Assembly: GCA_903893335.1 (NCBI GenBank)
Contig: CAITLX010000457.1
Location: forward strand, 1-11,598
DNA: 11,598 nt
Source: an uncultured delta proteobacterium
Lineage (GTDB): Bacteria; Myxococcota_A; Polyangia; Polyangiales; Polyangiaceae
Direction: 5' to 3'
Numbering within the stretch: position 1 is the first letter of the stretch; every line of letters begins with the position of its first letter. The position numbers and the translations under genes were made by a program. Below are positions 1 to 7,945 of the stretch, piece by piece. The notes beneath the pieces are model-generated. The model did no database searches, was not told the origin of the DNA, and was given only the letters and a program-made list of their open reading frames with translations.

Positions 1-1
1 C

Positions 2-1076
2 GACGCGCGCGTCGCGAGCGGGCCGCCGCGGATGATCCACCTCGACGCGCGCCACACCAATCGCAGCCCGTTCGCCGGGCCCGTCGCGCCTGCGGTCGCG
101 TGGACGTACGACGCGGGGGGCGCGGTGGAGGCAGCGCCCTGCGTGCTCGACGACGGCACGATCGTCGTCGCGTCGCTCGCCGGTCGCCTGGTGGGGCTCG
201 ACCCCGCGACGGGGCGCGAGCGCTTCTCGGTCGCGCTCGGCGACCGCGCCTACGCGAGCCCGCTCTGCCTGGGCGCCTCCGTCGTCGCGGGCTCCGACGC
301 GAAGCGAGTCGTATCCGTGGGCCCCGGCGGGCGCGTGCGCTTCCGCCTCGAGGTCGACGGCGAGGTCGACACCGGCCCCGCGCCGCTGCCGTCGGGCGGC
401 TTCGTCGTCGCGGCCGGCCGCGTCGTGCACGCCCTTCGCGCCGACGGCACGATCGTCTGGCGCTTCCGCGCGCGGCGGCACGTGTACACCTCACCGGCCG
501 TCGCGGACGACGGCTCGGTCTACTTCGGCGCGCAGGACGATCACGCCTACGCCGTCGGCCCCGACGGCAAGCTGCGGTGGCGCGTGAACCTCGGCGCCGA
601 CGTCGACGGGTGCCCGGCCATCGGCGACGACGGCACCGTGTACTTCGGCACCGACGCGCGCGAGGTGGTGGCGCTCGACCCTGCGTCCGGAGCCGTGCGC
701 GCGCGCGGACGTCGGAGGCTTCGTGCGCGGCTGCGCGTCGGTCGCGCGCGACGGCACGGTGCTGGTCGGGACGTACGGTCCGGCGCCGCGCCTGGTCGCG
801 CTCGACCCGCGCACGCTCGCGGTCGTGTGGGCCTACGCGGTGCCGGGCACCGGCGCCGCCGAGCAGGGCGTGCACGGCGGCCCGGTCGAGGACCGCGACG
901 GGAGGCTCTACTTCGGCGCGCAGGACGACGCGCTCTACGCGCTCGACGCCGACGGACGCTTGCTCTTCCGGCGCGTGCTCGGCGGCGACGTCGACGCCCC
1001 GGTCGCGCTCGTCGCGGACGGGACGCTCCTCGTTTCGGCCGACGATGGCCGCGTGGTGGCGCTGCGCGACCCGTGA
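2..1076 (+). pseudogene. PQQ-like beta-propeller repeat protein, 5' partial, frameshifted
   Basis: The gene encodes successive propeller blades of the PQQ-binding-like/PQQ_2 type: aromatic-Trp strands followed by D-G-T/S-V-Y-F-G and D.A.Y.L. Two blades are close copies: SVYFGAQDDHAYAVGPDG near 515-570 and RLYFGAQDDALYALDADG near 904-955. The first half reads in the frame of the ATG at 32. The second half, from about 705 to the TGA at 1074-1076, reads one base later, so one protein is split by a frameshift in the GC run at 697-707. The reading frame is open to the left edge and no signal peptide or ribosome site is seen at ATG 32, so the true start probably lies upstream. Such propellers are scaffolds and many do not bind PQQ; no enzyme function is claimed. 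A real mutation and a read error are both possible. Confidence 0.72.
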
Positions 1077-1088
1077 CGCGGCGCGCGC

Positions 1089-1094
1089 TATGCT
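1089..1094 (+). promoter_or_regulatory. Candidate -10 box TATGCT
   Basis: TATGCT stands out in a GC-rich stretch 21 bp before the ATG at 1116. Transcription would start near 1101, giving a leader of about 15 nt that carries the GAGGTG ribosome site (1105-1110). No convincing -35 box is visible. It may serve the three-gene run 1116-3935. Confidence 0.35.
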
Positions 1095-1115
1095 CGTGCC
1101 CTGCGAGGTGACGGC

Positions 1116-2330
1116 ATGGTGGGCGCATATCCCGACCCGCGGACCGACGACGACGCCGACGTCGCGTGGGGCCTGACGAACGGCGCGCTGCTCTTCCGCG
1201 AGGGGGAGGTGCAGGACGCCCTCTCGTGGCTGCGGCGCGCCACCTCGGCTGCGGCGCAGGCGGGCTGCCACCGCCGGGCGGCCGAGCTGCGCGAGGCGGC
1301 GCGCAGGCTCGACGCGCAGAGCGCGCCCCAGCGCATCTCGTCGCTGCCCCCCAACCTTGCCCCGACGCTCGTGCCGCCCGAGGGGGACCTCGACGCGCTC
1401 GACGCACCGGACGCGCTCGACGTGCTCGAGTCGCTCGGCTCCACCGACGTCGTCGCCGTCGCGCGGCCGACCGACGACGACGACCTGGAGCTCGAGTCGA
1501 GCGATCTGCTCACGCCGCGCGCTGCTGCTGCCACCACGCGCGCCTCTCCGCCGCCGCCACCGAGCCTGCCGCCCCCCTCGTCGCTCGTGCTCGACGCGGT
1601 CGCGACGCTCCCGCTCGCGCGCATCGCCGCGCTCGCGGACGTGCCGGACGACGTGCGCGCGCGGCTCGCCGCGGTGGCGTCGGTCGAGACGCTCGCGGCC
1701 GACGAGGCGCTCGCGGTGACGGGCCTCGTCGTCGTGCTCGACGGAGAGGTCGTCGTGCAGCCGGTCTCGTCCGACACCGCGGTGTCGCGGCTCCGCGCGG
1801 GCGACGCGCTCCTGATGCAGGGGAGCCTCGCCTCCTCGGTCCCGCTGCGCGTCGTCGCCGGGATGGAGACGGCGACGGTCGCGTCGTGGCCCGCCACGAC
1901 GCTGCACCGCCTGCTCGACCCCTGCCCCTGGGTGCTCGCCGAGCTCGGCGAGCAGGCCGATCGCACCCAGGCGCTCGCCGGCATTGCGCTGGGCCCGCTG
2001 GGCCACCGGCTCGACGAGGAGCTGCGCGACCGCGCGCTCGCGGCGCTCGAGGTGCGCGTGCTCGCCGCCGGCGAGCTCGTCGCCGAGCGGGGCGAGCACG
2101 TGCCCGGCATGATCGCCCTGTGCGGCGGCAGCCTCGCGCTCGACCCCGGCGTCGCCCCCCCGCGCGTGGGCGAGTTCCTGTTCGCCGCGGAGCTGCTGCG
2201 CGGCGCGGCGGCTCCCGCGCGCGCCGTCGCGGGCCCAGGCGGCGCGCTCCTGCTGGTCGGCGAGCGACACCGCACCCAGGAGCTGCTCGTCACGTTCCCG
2301 CCCCTGCTCGAGATCTTCGCCGGGGCATGA
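1116..2330 (+). CDS. TPR-like/cyclic-nucleotide-binding-like domain protein
   Basis: The product is 404 aa with no signal peptide or membrane segment, so probably cytoplasmic. Residues about 15-70 form an Ala/Leu-rich helical pair resembling a TPR unit (ALLFREGEVQDALSWLRRA). An acidic, then Pro-rich, linker follows to about 155. Residues about 160-285 look like a CRP/cNMP-binding beta-roll (LARIAALADVP..., VLDGEVVV, RAGDALL). A second, more decayed copy lies at about 300-404. The phosphate-binding-cassette signature (GE-L/I-A...R-A) is not recognisable in either, so real cyclic-nucleotide binding is doubtful. The start is set by ATG with GAGGTG 5 nt upstream. Its stop overlaps the mobA start as ATGA, implying translational coupling. 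A regulatory or scaffold role is inference only. Confidence 0.75.
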   Translation: MVGAYPDPRTDDDADVAWGLTNGALLFREGEVQDALSWLRRATSAAAQAGCHRRAAELREAARRLDAQSAPQRISSLPPNLAPTLVPPEGDLDALDAPDALDVLESLGSTDVVAVARPTDDDDLELESSDLLTPRAAAATTRASPPPPPSLPPPSSLVLDAVATLPLARIAALADVPDDVRARLAAVASVETLAADEALAVTGLVVVLDGEVVVQPVSSDTAVSRLRAGDALLMQGSLASSVPLRVVAGMETATVASWPATTLHRLLDPCPWVLAELGEQADRTQALAGIALGPLGHRLDEELRDRALAALEVRVLAAGELVAERGEHVPGMIALCGGSLALDPGVAPPRVGEFLFAAELLRGAAAPARAVAGPGGALLLVGERHRTQELLVTFPPLLEIFAGA

Positions 2331-2917
2331 GCGCGCCGGGCGTCGGCGCTGTCCTGGTCGGCGGCGCCGGGCGTCGCATGGGCGGCGTCGCCAAGGGGCT
2401 GCTGCCCGCGCCGAGCGGAGAGCCGATCGCGCTCGCGCTCACGCGCGCGTTCGAGGCGATCGGCTGGGAGCCCGTGCTGGTGGGCGACGCCGTCGCCTAC
2501 GCCGCGCTCGGGCTCAGGGCCGTCGCCGACGAGCCCGCGGGCGTCGGCCCCATCGGCGGGCTGTGCGCCGCGCTCGGGTACGCGGGAGAGCGCTGCGTCA
2601 TCGTCGTCGGGTGCGACATGCCCTTCGTCGACGCCGCGACGCTCGCGTCGCTCGCTGCGCACCCGAGCGGCGCGCCTGCGCTCGCGCCGCGCGAGGCCGA
2701 CCGCTGGGAGCCGTTGCTGTCGCGGTGGGACGCCGCGCGCTGCGTCGCCGCGGTGCGCGCCGAGATCGCGCGCGGCACGCGGTCGCTCCAGCGCGCGTGC
2801 GACGCGGTCGGCGCCGAGCGCTGGCCCATGGAGCTTGCGGCGCGCCGCGCGCTGGTGGACTGGGACGAGCCTGGTGACCTTGCGCGCGCCCGGCCCGATC
2901 CGCTTCGATCGCCATGA
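2327..2917 (+). CDS. mobA: Molybdenum cofactor guanylyltransferase MobA
   Basis: The product is 196 aa, normal for MobA, a cytoplasmic enzyme that transfers GMP from GTP to Mo-molybdopterin to make the guanine dinucleotide cofactor. The N-terminal nucleotide-binding loop reads VGGAGRRMGGVAKGLL (residues 11-26). The GVGPIGGL segment is at 72-79, the metal-binding CDMPF at 96-100 with Asp97, and a late DWDEPGDLARA (178-188) matches the family's N-T-P-E-D-L-like end motif. In the loop, the Asp of the usual G-V-D-K-G is Ala22, while Lys23 is kept. The start ATG overlaps the preceding stop by 4 nt (ATGA). The end overlaps the transporter gene. The molybdate transporter next door supports the assignment. 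The family also includes MobA-like transferases such as MocA, a less likely alternative. Confidence 0.9.
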   Translation: MSAPGVGAVLVGGAGRRMGGVAKGLLPAPSGEPIALALTRAFEAIGWEPVLVGDAVAYAALGLRAVADEPAGVGPIGGLCAALGYAGERCVIVVGCDMPFVDAATLASLAAHPSGAPALAPREADRWEPLLSRWDAARCVAAVRAEIARGTRSLQRACDAVGAERWPMELAARRALVDWDEPGDLARARPDPLRSP

Positions 2918-3935
2918 GCTCTCCGGCGCGCTGGGCGATCTCGGCACCTTCGTGCCGCTCTTCGTCGGCCTAGCGCAGCGCGGCCTCGTCGCCCCCGGCG
3001 CCGCGCTGCTCGCCGCGGGCCTCGCCAACGTCGCCACCGGCCTCGCGTTCGGCCTCCCGATGGCGGTGCAGCCGATGAAGGCCATCGCCGCGCTCGCGCT
3101 CGCCGGCGCGCTCGACGCGACCGAGGTCGCCACCGCCGGCCTCGTCACGAGCGCCGTCGTCGTCGCGCTCGCGGCCACCGGAGCGCTCGACGTCGTCGTG
3201 CGGCGGCTCCCGCGCGCCCTGGTGCGCGGCGTGCAACTCGCGGTCGCGCTGCGCCTCGCGCGCTCCGGCTTCGCGCTCGTCACCTCGTCGCACACGTGGG
3301 GCGGCTTCACGGGGCTCGGCGTCGCCATCGCCGCGTTCGCGCTCACCGCGGCGCTGCTGCAGGTGCGCCGCGTGCCCGCCGCGCTCGTCACCTTCGGCCT
3401 CGGCCTCGCGTGGACGCTCGCCACCCGCGGCTCGTCGAGCGAGCCCTCCGCCGCGCCCATCGCGTCGCACGCCGCGCGCCTCGCGCTCGGCCCGCCGGTC
3501 TGGCGCGCCGCCGCCGCGCAGCTCCCGCTGACGCTGCTCAACTCGGTGCTCGCCCCCTGCGCGCTGGCCGCCGAGCTGTTCCCCGGGCGCGCCCCGTCGC
3601 CGCGGCGTGTGGCCTGGAGCGTCGGCGCGATGAACGTCGTGAGCCTCGCGCTCGGCGGCATGCCGCTCTGCCACGGCGCCGGCGGGCTCGCGGGGCAGTA
3701 CCGCTTCGGCGCGCGCACGGGCGGGAGCGTCGTCTTGCTCGGCGCCGCGATGATCGCGCTCGGCGCAGGCGCGGCGGCGAGCGCCTACCAGGTGCTCGCT
3801 GCGTACCCGCGCAACGTGCTCGGCGTGCTCGTGCTGTTCGCGGCCCTCGAGCTCGGCCAGGTGGTGCTGCGCGCGCGCGGGCGGGCGCTGCTCGTGGCCG
3901 TGGCGACCGGCCTGCTGCTCGACGCGATCTCGTGA
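2874..3935 (+). CDS. MOT1-family molybdate transporter
   Basis: The product is about 353 aa, a polytopic inner-membrane protein made almost wholly of hydrophobic Ala/Leu/Val helices. Three signatures match the MOT1 molybdate transporters (MFS_MOT1, related to SulP sulfate carriers): ELSGALGDLGTFVP at 15-28, GLPMAVQPMKAIAA at 60-73, and MPLCHGAGGLAGQYRFGA near 263-280. These motifs contribute to the oxyanion site in the family. GTG at 2874 is preferred, with a GGGA-type ribosome site 8 nt upstream; TTG 2880 and TTG 2835 are alternatives. With GTG 2874 it overlaps mobA by 44 nt. Pairing with mobA makes molybdate rather than sulfate the likely substrate, although the sequence cannot exclude sulfate. 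No molybdate-responsive operator was recognised. Confidence 0.88.
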   Translation: MTLRAPGPIRFDRHELSGALGDLGTFVPLFVGLAQRGLVAPGAALLAAGLANVATGLAFGLPMAVQPMKAIAALALAGALDATEVATAGLVTSAVVVALAATGALDVVVRRLPRALVRGVQLAVALRLARSGFALVTSSHTWGGFTGLGVAIAAFALTAALLQVRRVPAALVTFGLGLAWTLATRGSSSEPSAAPIASHAARLALGPPVWRAAAAQLPLTLLNSVLAPCALAAELFPGRAPSPRRVAWSVGAMNVVSLALGGMPLCHGAGGLAGQYRFGARTGGSVVLLGAAMIALGAGAAASAYQVLAAYPRNVLGVLVLFAALELGQVVLRARGRALLVAVATGLLLDAIS

Positions 3936-3955
3936 CCGGACGCCGCGCGGCTTGG

Positions 3956-3964
3956 TGCTAGTCT
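3956..3964 (+). promoter_or_regulatory. Candidate extended -10 box TGCTAGTCT
   Basis: TGC followed by TAGTCT fits an extended -10 element. A start of transcription about 7 nt after the box falls near 3971, only a few bases before the GTG at 3974, so the mRNA would be nearly leaderless. This agrees with the lack of a ribosome site at 3974. No -35 box is seen. Confidence 0.35.
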
Positions 3965-3973
3965 CGCGCGCTC

Positions 3974-5821
3974 GTGCGCTCGTCCTCCATCGTCGTCGCC
4001 GCCGCGCTCGCGGGGCTCGGTCTCACGCTTCCGCTCGCGGCGCCGACGGCGCACGCGTCGGGCCCGGGCGGCCCGATCATGCCCGTGTCCGAGGTGAAGC
4101 CCGGCATGAAGGGCTACGGCCTCACCGTATTCCGCGGCACCGAGCCCGAGCGGTTCGACGTCGAGGTCATCGACGTCCTCACGCGCTTCCGTCCCAACCA
4201 GGACCTCATCCTGGTCAAGACCTCGCACCCGCGCCTCGAGGTCGCGCGCGTGGTCGCCGGCATGAGCGGCAGCCCCGTCTACCTCGACGGCAAGATGGTC
4301 GGCGCCTACGCGTACGGCTGGCAGTTCCCGAGCGAGGCGGTCGCCGGCGTCACGCCCATCCAGTCGATGCTCGACGAGCTCGCGCGCCCGCTGCCCCCGA
4401 TGCTCGGGCCGACCCCGCTCCCCTCGGTCCGCGCCTCCGCCGCAGCGCGCGAGCCCGACACCCAGCGCTACGCGGGCGACGTCGGCGCCTACGACCTGCG
4501 CTCGCACGCGCGCCAGCTCGCGCAAGCCTCACCCGCGCTCGCCGGGGGGCGCGCGGTGCCCGCCTCGACGCCGCTGCTGCTCGGCGGCTGCAGCGACGGC
4601 ACGCTGCGCCTCGCGCGCGACCTGTTCGAGCCGCTCGGGCTCGACCCCGTGCAGGGGGGCGGCGCGGGCACCGGCGCCATCGACGCGAGCGCGCGCTACG
4701 TCGACGGCGGCGCCATCGGCGTGCAGATGGTCTCCGGCGACATGTCCGCGATGGGCACCGGCACCGTCACGCGCGTGCAGGGCAACCGGCTGGTCGCGTT
4801 CGGTCACCCGATGATGAACGGCGGCGTCTCCGCGCTGCCGACCGCCGTCGCGCGGGTCGTCTGGGTCATGGCGACGCAGTCGCGCAGCTTCAAGATGGCC
4901 GAGTCGGTGCGCCCGCTCGGCGCGCTGGTCAACGACCGCCCCACCGCCATCGTCGTCGACGACCGCGCGAAGGCGCCCACCTTCCCCGTCGAGGTGCACA
5001 TCGAGGGGGTCGACGGCGCGCCCCACCCCGACTGGTCGTTCCGCGTCGCGCACGACAAGTTCATGGGCCCGAGCTTCGTGTCGATGGCCATCGGCAACGC
5101 GTTCGACACCACGACCTCCGAGCGCCGCGACGTGACGTGGCACGCGCGCACCGCCATCACGGTGCGCGGGCACGGCACCGTCACGGTCGACGACGTCGGC
5201 GTGTCGGTCGGCGGCACCCCCGACGTGCAGGACTGGGCGCACGCGCGCGCCGTGCGCGCGGTCGGCGCGCTGCTCAACAACCCGTGGGAGGACGTCGTCG
5301 TCGAGAAGGTCGACGCGCGCATCTCGGTGCGCTTCGCGCGCGACATGGTGCACCTGCGCGGCGCCGAGGTCCTCGCCGACGTCGTCGACGCCGGGCAGCC
5401 CGCCCGCGTGCGCCTGCACCTCGTGCCGTGGGCCGGCCGCGAGGAGACGCTCGACGTCGAGGTGCCGCTCCCGCCCGAGCTCGCCGGCCGCGAGGTCGAG
5501 ATCGAGCTCGCCCCGGGCTGGGCCGAGGCCCCCGAGCTGCCGACGCCCGACCGGCTCGACGATCTCCTCGCCAACCTGCCGCGCGGCGCGTACGAGCCCG
5601 ACACGCTCGTCGCCTCCATCCGCTTGCCCGAGCAGGGCGTCGCGTTCCGCGGGCACGTCGCGTCGCGCCTCCCGCCCGGCGCGTTCGACGCGCTGCGCCC
5701 CGCCCACGACTCGCGCGCGCCCGAGCCCTTCGTCTCCTACCTCCGCACCTCCCTCCCCCTGCACCGCCTGCTCGACGGCAAGGACCGCGTCCGGCTGCGC
5801 GTGCGTCCCGTGCTCCACTAA
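3974..5821 (+). CDS. Exported SpoIVB peptidase S55-like domain protein
   Basis: The product is 615 aa. Residues 1-29 form a signal peptide (Arg2, hydrophobic core, TAHA cleavage site), which fixes the GTG at 3974 as start despite no ribosome site. VKPGMKGYGLTVFRGTEPE (41-59) leads into GMSGSPVYLDGKMVGA (96-111), the S55 serine motif, with Ser98 the likely nucleophile by analogy with GDSGG/GMSGSP. GVTPIQSML (125-133) follows. GTGTVTRVQGNRLVAFGHPM (261-280) resembles the histidine segment of S55 proteins, with His278 a candidate. The C-terminal 280 residues hold no domain I can name. Family members are serine peptidases (SpoIVB cleaves SpoIVFA in Bacillus sporulation); here activity and substrate are unknown. 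The next gene follows after 17 nt, so a shared transcript is likely. Confidence 0.82.
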   Translation: MRSSSIVVAAALAGLGLTLPLAAPTAHASGPGGPIMPVSEVKPGMKGYGLTVFRGTEPERFDVEVIDVLTRFRPNQDLILVKTSHPRLEVARVVAGMSGSPVYLDGKMVGAYAYGWQFPSEAVAGVTPIQSMLDELARPLPPMLGPTPLPSVRASAAAREPDTQRYAGDVGAYDLRSHARQLAQASPALAGGRAVPASTPLLLGGCSDGTLRLARDLFEPLGLDPVQGGGAGTGAIDASARYVDGGAIGVQMVSGDMSAMGTGTVTRVQGNRLVAFGHPMMNGGVSALPTAVARVVWVMATQSRSFKMAESVRPLGALVNDRPTAIVVDDRAKAPTFPVEVHIEGVDGAPHPDWSFRVAHDKFMGPSFVSMAIGNAFDTTTSERRDVTWHARTAITVRGHGTVTVDDVGVSVGGTPDVQDWAHARAVRAVGALLNNPWEDVVVEKVDARISVRFARDMVHLRGAEVLADVVDAGQPARVRLHLVPWAGREETLDVEVPLPPELAGREVEIELAPGWAEAPELPTPDRLDDLLANLPRGAYEPDTLVASIRLPEQGVAFRGHVASRLPPGAFDALRPAHDSRAPEPFVSYLRTSLPLHRLLDGKDRVRLRVRPVLH

Positions 5822-5838
5822 GGCCAGGCTCCACCCGC

Positions 5839-7878
5839 ATGACCCGCCGCCCGTCCTTCGCCGTCGCCACCGCGCTCGCCGTCTCCACCTTCGGCCTCGC
5901 CGCCCACGCCGTCGGCACGCGCGCCTTCGACCTCGGCACGCTCGACGACCTCTCGGGCGGCGAGCTCGTCGCCACCAGCGTCGACTCGCTCGGCCGCGTG
6001 CGCGCGGGTCTCTCGCTCGGCACCGTGTCGCTCGGCGACCCGAGCTCGGTGTGGAGCGCGCTGCCGCTCGCCGACGGCAGCGTGCTGCTCGGCACCGGCA
6101 ACGACGGCAAGATCGTGCAGGTGCGCGGCGCGCAGGCCAGCATCGCGGGCGAGACGGGTCAGCTCGCCGTCACCTCGCTCACGCTCGGCTGGGGCGGCGC
6201 GGTCTACGCCGGCACCATGCCCAAGGGGCGCATCGTCAAGCTCGAGGGGGGCAAGGTCACGACCTTCGTCGACCTGCCCGAGACCGACCACGTCTGGGCG
6301 CTGGTGTTCGACGCGAAGGCGCAGGCGCTCTACGCGGCCACCGGCCCGCAGGGCAAGCTGTGGCGCATCGACCGCGCCGGCGCGGCGCAGGTCTACTACG
6401 ACGCCGACGAGCCGCACCTCGTGTCGCTGGTCGCGGGCCCCGGCGGCGCGCTCTACGCCGGCTCGAGCGGCAAGGCGCTGCTCTACAAGATCACCGGCCC
6501 CGGCCGCGCGTCGGTCGTCTACGACTTCCCCGGCGAGGAGGTGCGCGCGCTCGCGGTCGGCCCGCACGACACGCTGTTCGCCGTGTCCAACGAGTACGGC
6601 GAGCCCCCCGAGATCCCGCGCCGCCCCGCGGCCACCGCGCTCGGCAACGCGGGCCCGGTCACCGCCGCGCGACCCAAGGCGGGCAAGGGCACGCTCACCC
6701 GCTTCGACGCCGACGGTCGCCCCGAGCGCCTGCTGCGGCGCGAGGACACGCACTTCTCCGCGCTCGGCGTCGGCGACGACGGCCGCCCCTACGTCGGCAC
6801 CGCGCACGAGGGGCGCGTCTACACCGTCGACGACGCGCACACCTCGAGCGTCGTCGCCGACACCGACGAGCGCCAGGTCGGCGCCATCGTGCTCGCCGGC
6901 GCGCACAAGCTCATCGCCACCAGCGACCCGGCCGTGTTCCACGAGGTGCGCGGCACCGGCGGCGCGAGCGCCGTCTGGACGAGCAAGCCGCTCGACGCGG
7001 GGCTGCGCGCGCACTTCGGCCGCCTCTCGTGGCGCTCGACCGGCGACGTCGAGCTCTCGACGCGCACGGGCAACACGCTGACGCCCGACACCACCTGGAG
7101 CGACTGGAGCGCTGCGCTCACCGCTCCGGGCGTGGTCGCGAGCCCCGCGGGGCGCTTCGTGCAGGTGCGGGCCCGCTTCGCGCGCGACCCGGCCGCGGTC
7201 GTGTCGCAGGTGCTGCTGCCGTTCGTGACCGACAACCTGCGCCCCGTCGTCACCAGCGTCGACGCCGCGCCCAAGGGCGCGGCCGTGCCCTCGCGCGACG
7301 CGCTGCCCCCGTCGGGCGGCGAGCTCGCCGCGCACACGAGCGTCCTGCGCGTGTCGTGGAAGGTCGACAACGCCGACGCCGATCCGCTCCGCTACCGCCT
7401 CGCCTACCGCCTCGACGGCCAGGCGCAGTGGCGTGACCTCACGCGCCCCGACGAGGTCGTGACCAAGACCGAGTACGAGTGGGAGACGGCGACGCTGCCC
7501 GAGGGGCGCTACCGCGTGCGCGTCGAGGCCAGCGACGACGGCGCCAACCCCCCCGACCGCGCCGAGCGCCACGCGCTCGAGTCCGGCGCCGTGCTCGTGG
7601 ACAACACGCCGCCGTCGTTCGCGCGGCTCGCCACCCAGGGGCGACACGTGCTCGCCGAGGTCCACGACGGCCTCGGGCCGATCGCGCGCGTCGACGTCGC
7701 GTTCGACGGGCGCACCGAGTGGCACCCTTTCCTCCCGAAGGACGGAGTGTTCGACGAGGCCATCGAGGCGCTCGACCTCGACGTCTCGACGCTCGTGTCC
7801 GCCGGCGCGCACCTCGTCGCGGTGCGCGCGTTCGACCAGGCGGGCAACGCCGTCGTGCGCGAAATCGAGCTCAAGTAG
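5839..7878 (+). CDS. Exported beta-propeller protein with FN3-like C-terminal region
   Basis: The product is 679 aa. It begins with a signal peptide (MTRRPSF..., cleavage after AAHA at about 24), which supports the ATG at 5839. Residues about 70-370 are propeller blades with repeated short motifs: LLGTGNDGKI, VYAGTMPKGRI, LYAATGPQGKL, LYAGSSGKALLYKI, YVGTAHEGRVY. Residues about 378-465 form a beta-rich segment (SKPLDAG..., STRTGNT, TWSDWSAAL) of the kind that follows such propellers in secreted bacterial proteins. Residues about 500-590 look like a fibronectin-III/Ig domain, and 590-679 like a second beta-sandwich (VDNTPP..., AFDQAGNAVV). No catalytic site is visible. It is probably periplasmic or surface-exposed and expressed with the S55-like protein upstream; a role as partner or substrate is inference. 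Confidence 0.78.
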   Translation: MTRRPSFAVATALAVSTFGLAAHAVGTRAFDLGTLDDLSGGELVATSVDSLGRVRAGLSLGTVSLGDPSSVWSALPLADGSVLLGTGNDGKIVQVRGAQASIAGETGQLAVTSLTLGWGGAVYAGTMPKGRIVKLEGGKVTTFVDLPETDHVWALVFDAKAQALYAATGPQGKLWRIDRAGAAQVYYDADEPHLVSLVAGPGGALYAGSSGKALLYKITGPGRASVVYDFPGEEVRALAVGPHDTLFAVSNEYGEPPEIPRRPAATALGNAGPVTAARPKAGKGTLTRFDADGRPERLLRREDTHFSALGVGDDGRPYVGTAHEGRVYTVDDAHTSSVVADTDERQVGAIVLAGAHKLIATSDPAVFHEVRGTGGASAVWTSKPLDAGLRAHFGRLSWRSTGDVELSTRTGNTLTPDTTWSDWSAALTAPGVVASPAGRFVQVRARFARDPAAVVSQVLLPFVTDNLRPVVTSVDAAPKGAAVPSRDALPPSGGELAAHTSVLRVSWKVDNADADPLRYRLAYRLDGQAQWRDLTRPDEVVTKTEYEWETATLPEGRYRVRVEASDDGANPPDRAERHALESGAVLVDNTPPSFARLATQGRHVLAEVHDGLGPIARVDVAFDGRTEWHPFLPKDGVFDEAIEALDLDVSTLVSAGAHLVAVRAFDQAGNAVVREIELK

Positions 7879-7885
7879 CGGCGCG

Positions 7886-7894
7886 TGCTACGAT
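7886..7894 (+). promoter_or_regulatory. Candidate extended -10 box TGCTACGAT
   Basis: TGC plus TACGAT lies 8 bp after the propeller stop codon and matches the TGCTAnnnT form seen at 3956-3964. Transcription would start near 7901, giving a leader of about 45 nt before the ATG at 7946. No -35 box is evident. Confidence 0.35.
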
Positions 7895-7945
7895 CAGGCA
7901 TTGCGCTGGGCCGTCTCGCCCGGCGCCCCTTGCTTGGTCGTAGCC

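Noticed and set aside
1088..3718. 876-codon open frame on the minus strand
   Set aside because: It lies antisense to three well-supported genes. Its product is Ser/Ala/Arg low-complexity with no domain; long antisense frames are expected at this GC content.
3952..5838. Upstream extension of the propeller gene to a 1308-aa protein
   Set aside because: Before 5839 this frame overlaps the S55-like gene and translates to Arg-rich noise; the signal peptide begins at 5839.
5818..7812. 664-codon open frame on the minus strand
   Set aside because: It is a mirror frame of the propeller gene, rich in Arg/Gly/Ala/Val and without any motif.
7901..7945. TTG start at 7901 for the lipoprotein
   Set aside because: It would place 15 residues ahead of the signal peptide, whose charged N-terminus and lipobox fit ATG 7946.
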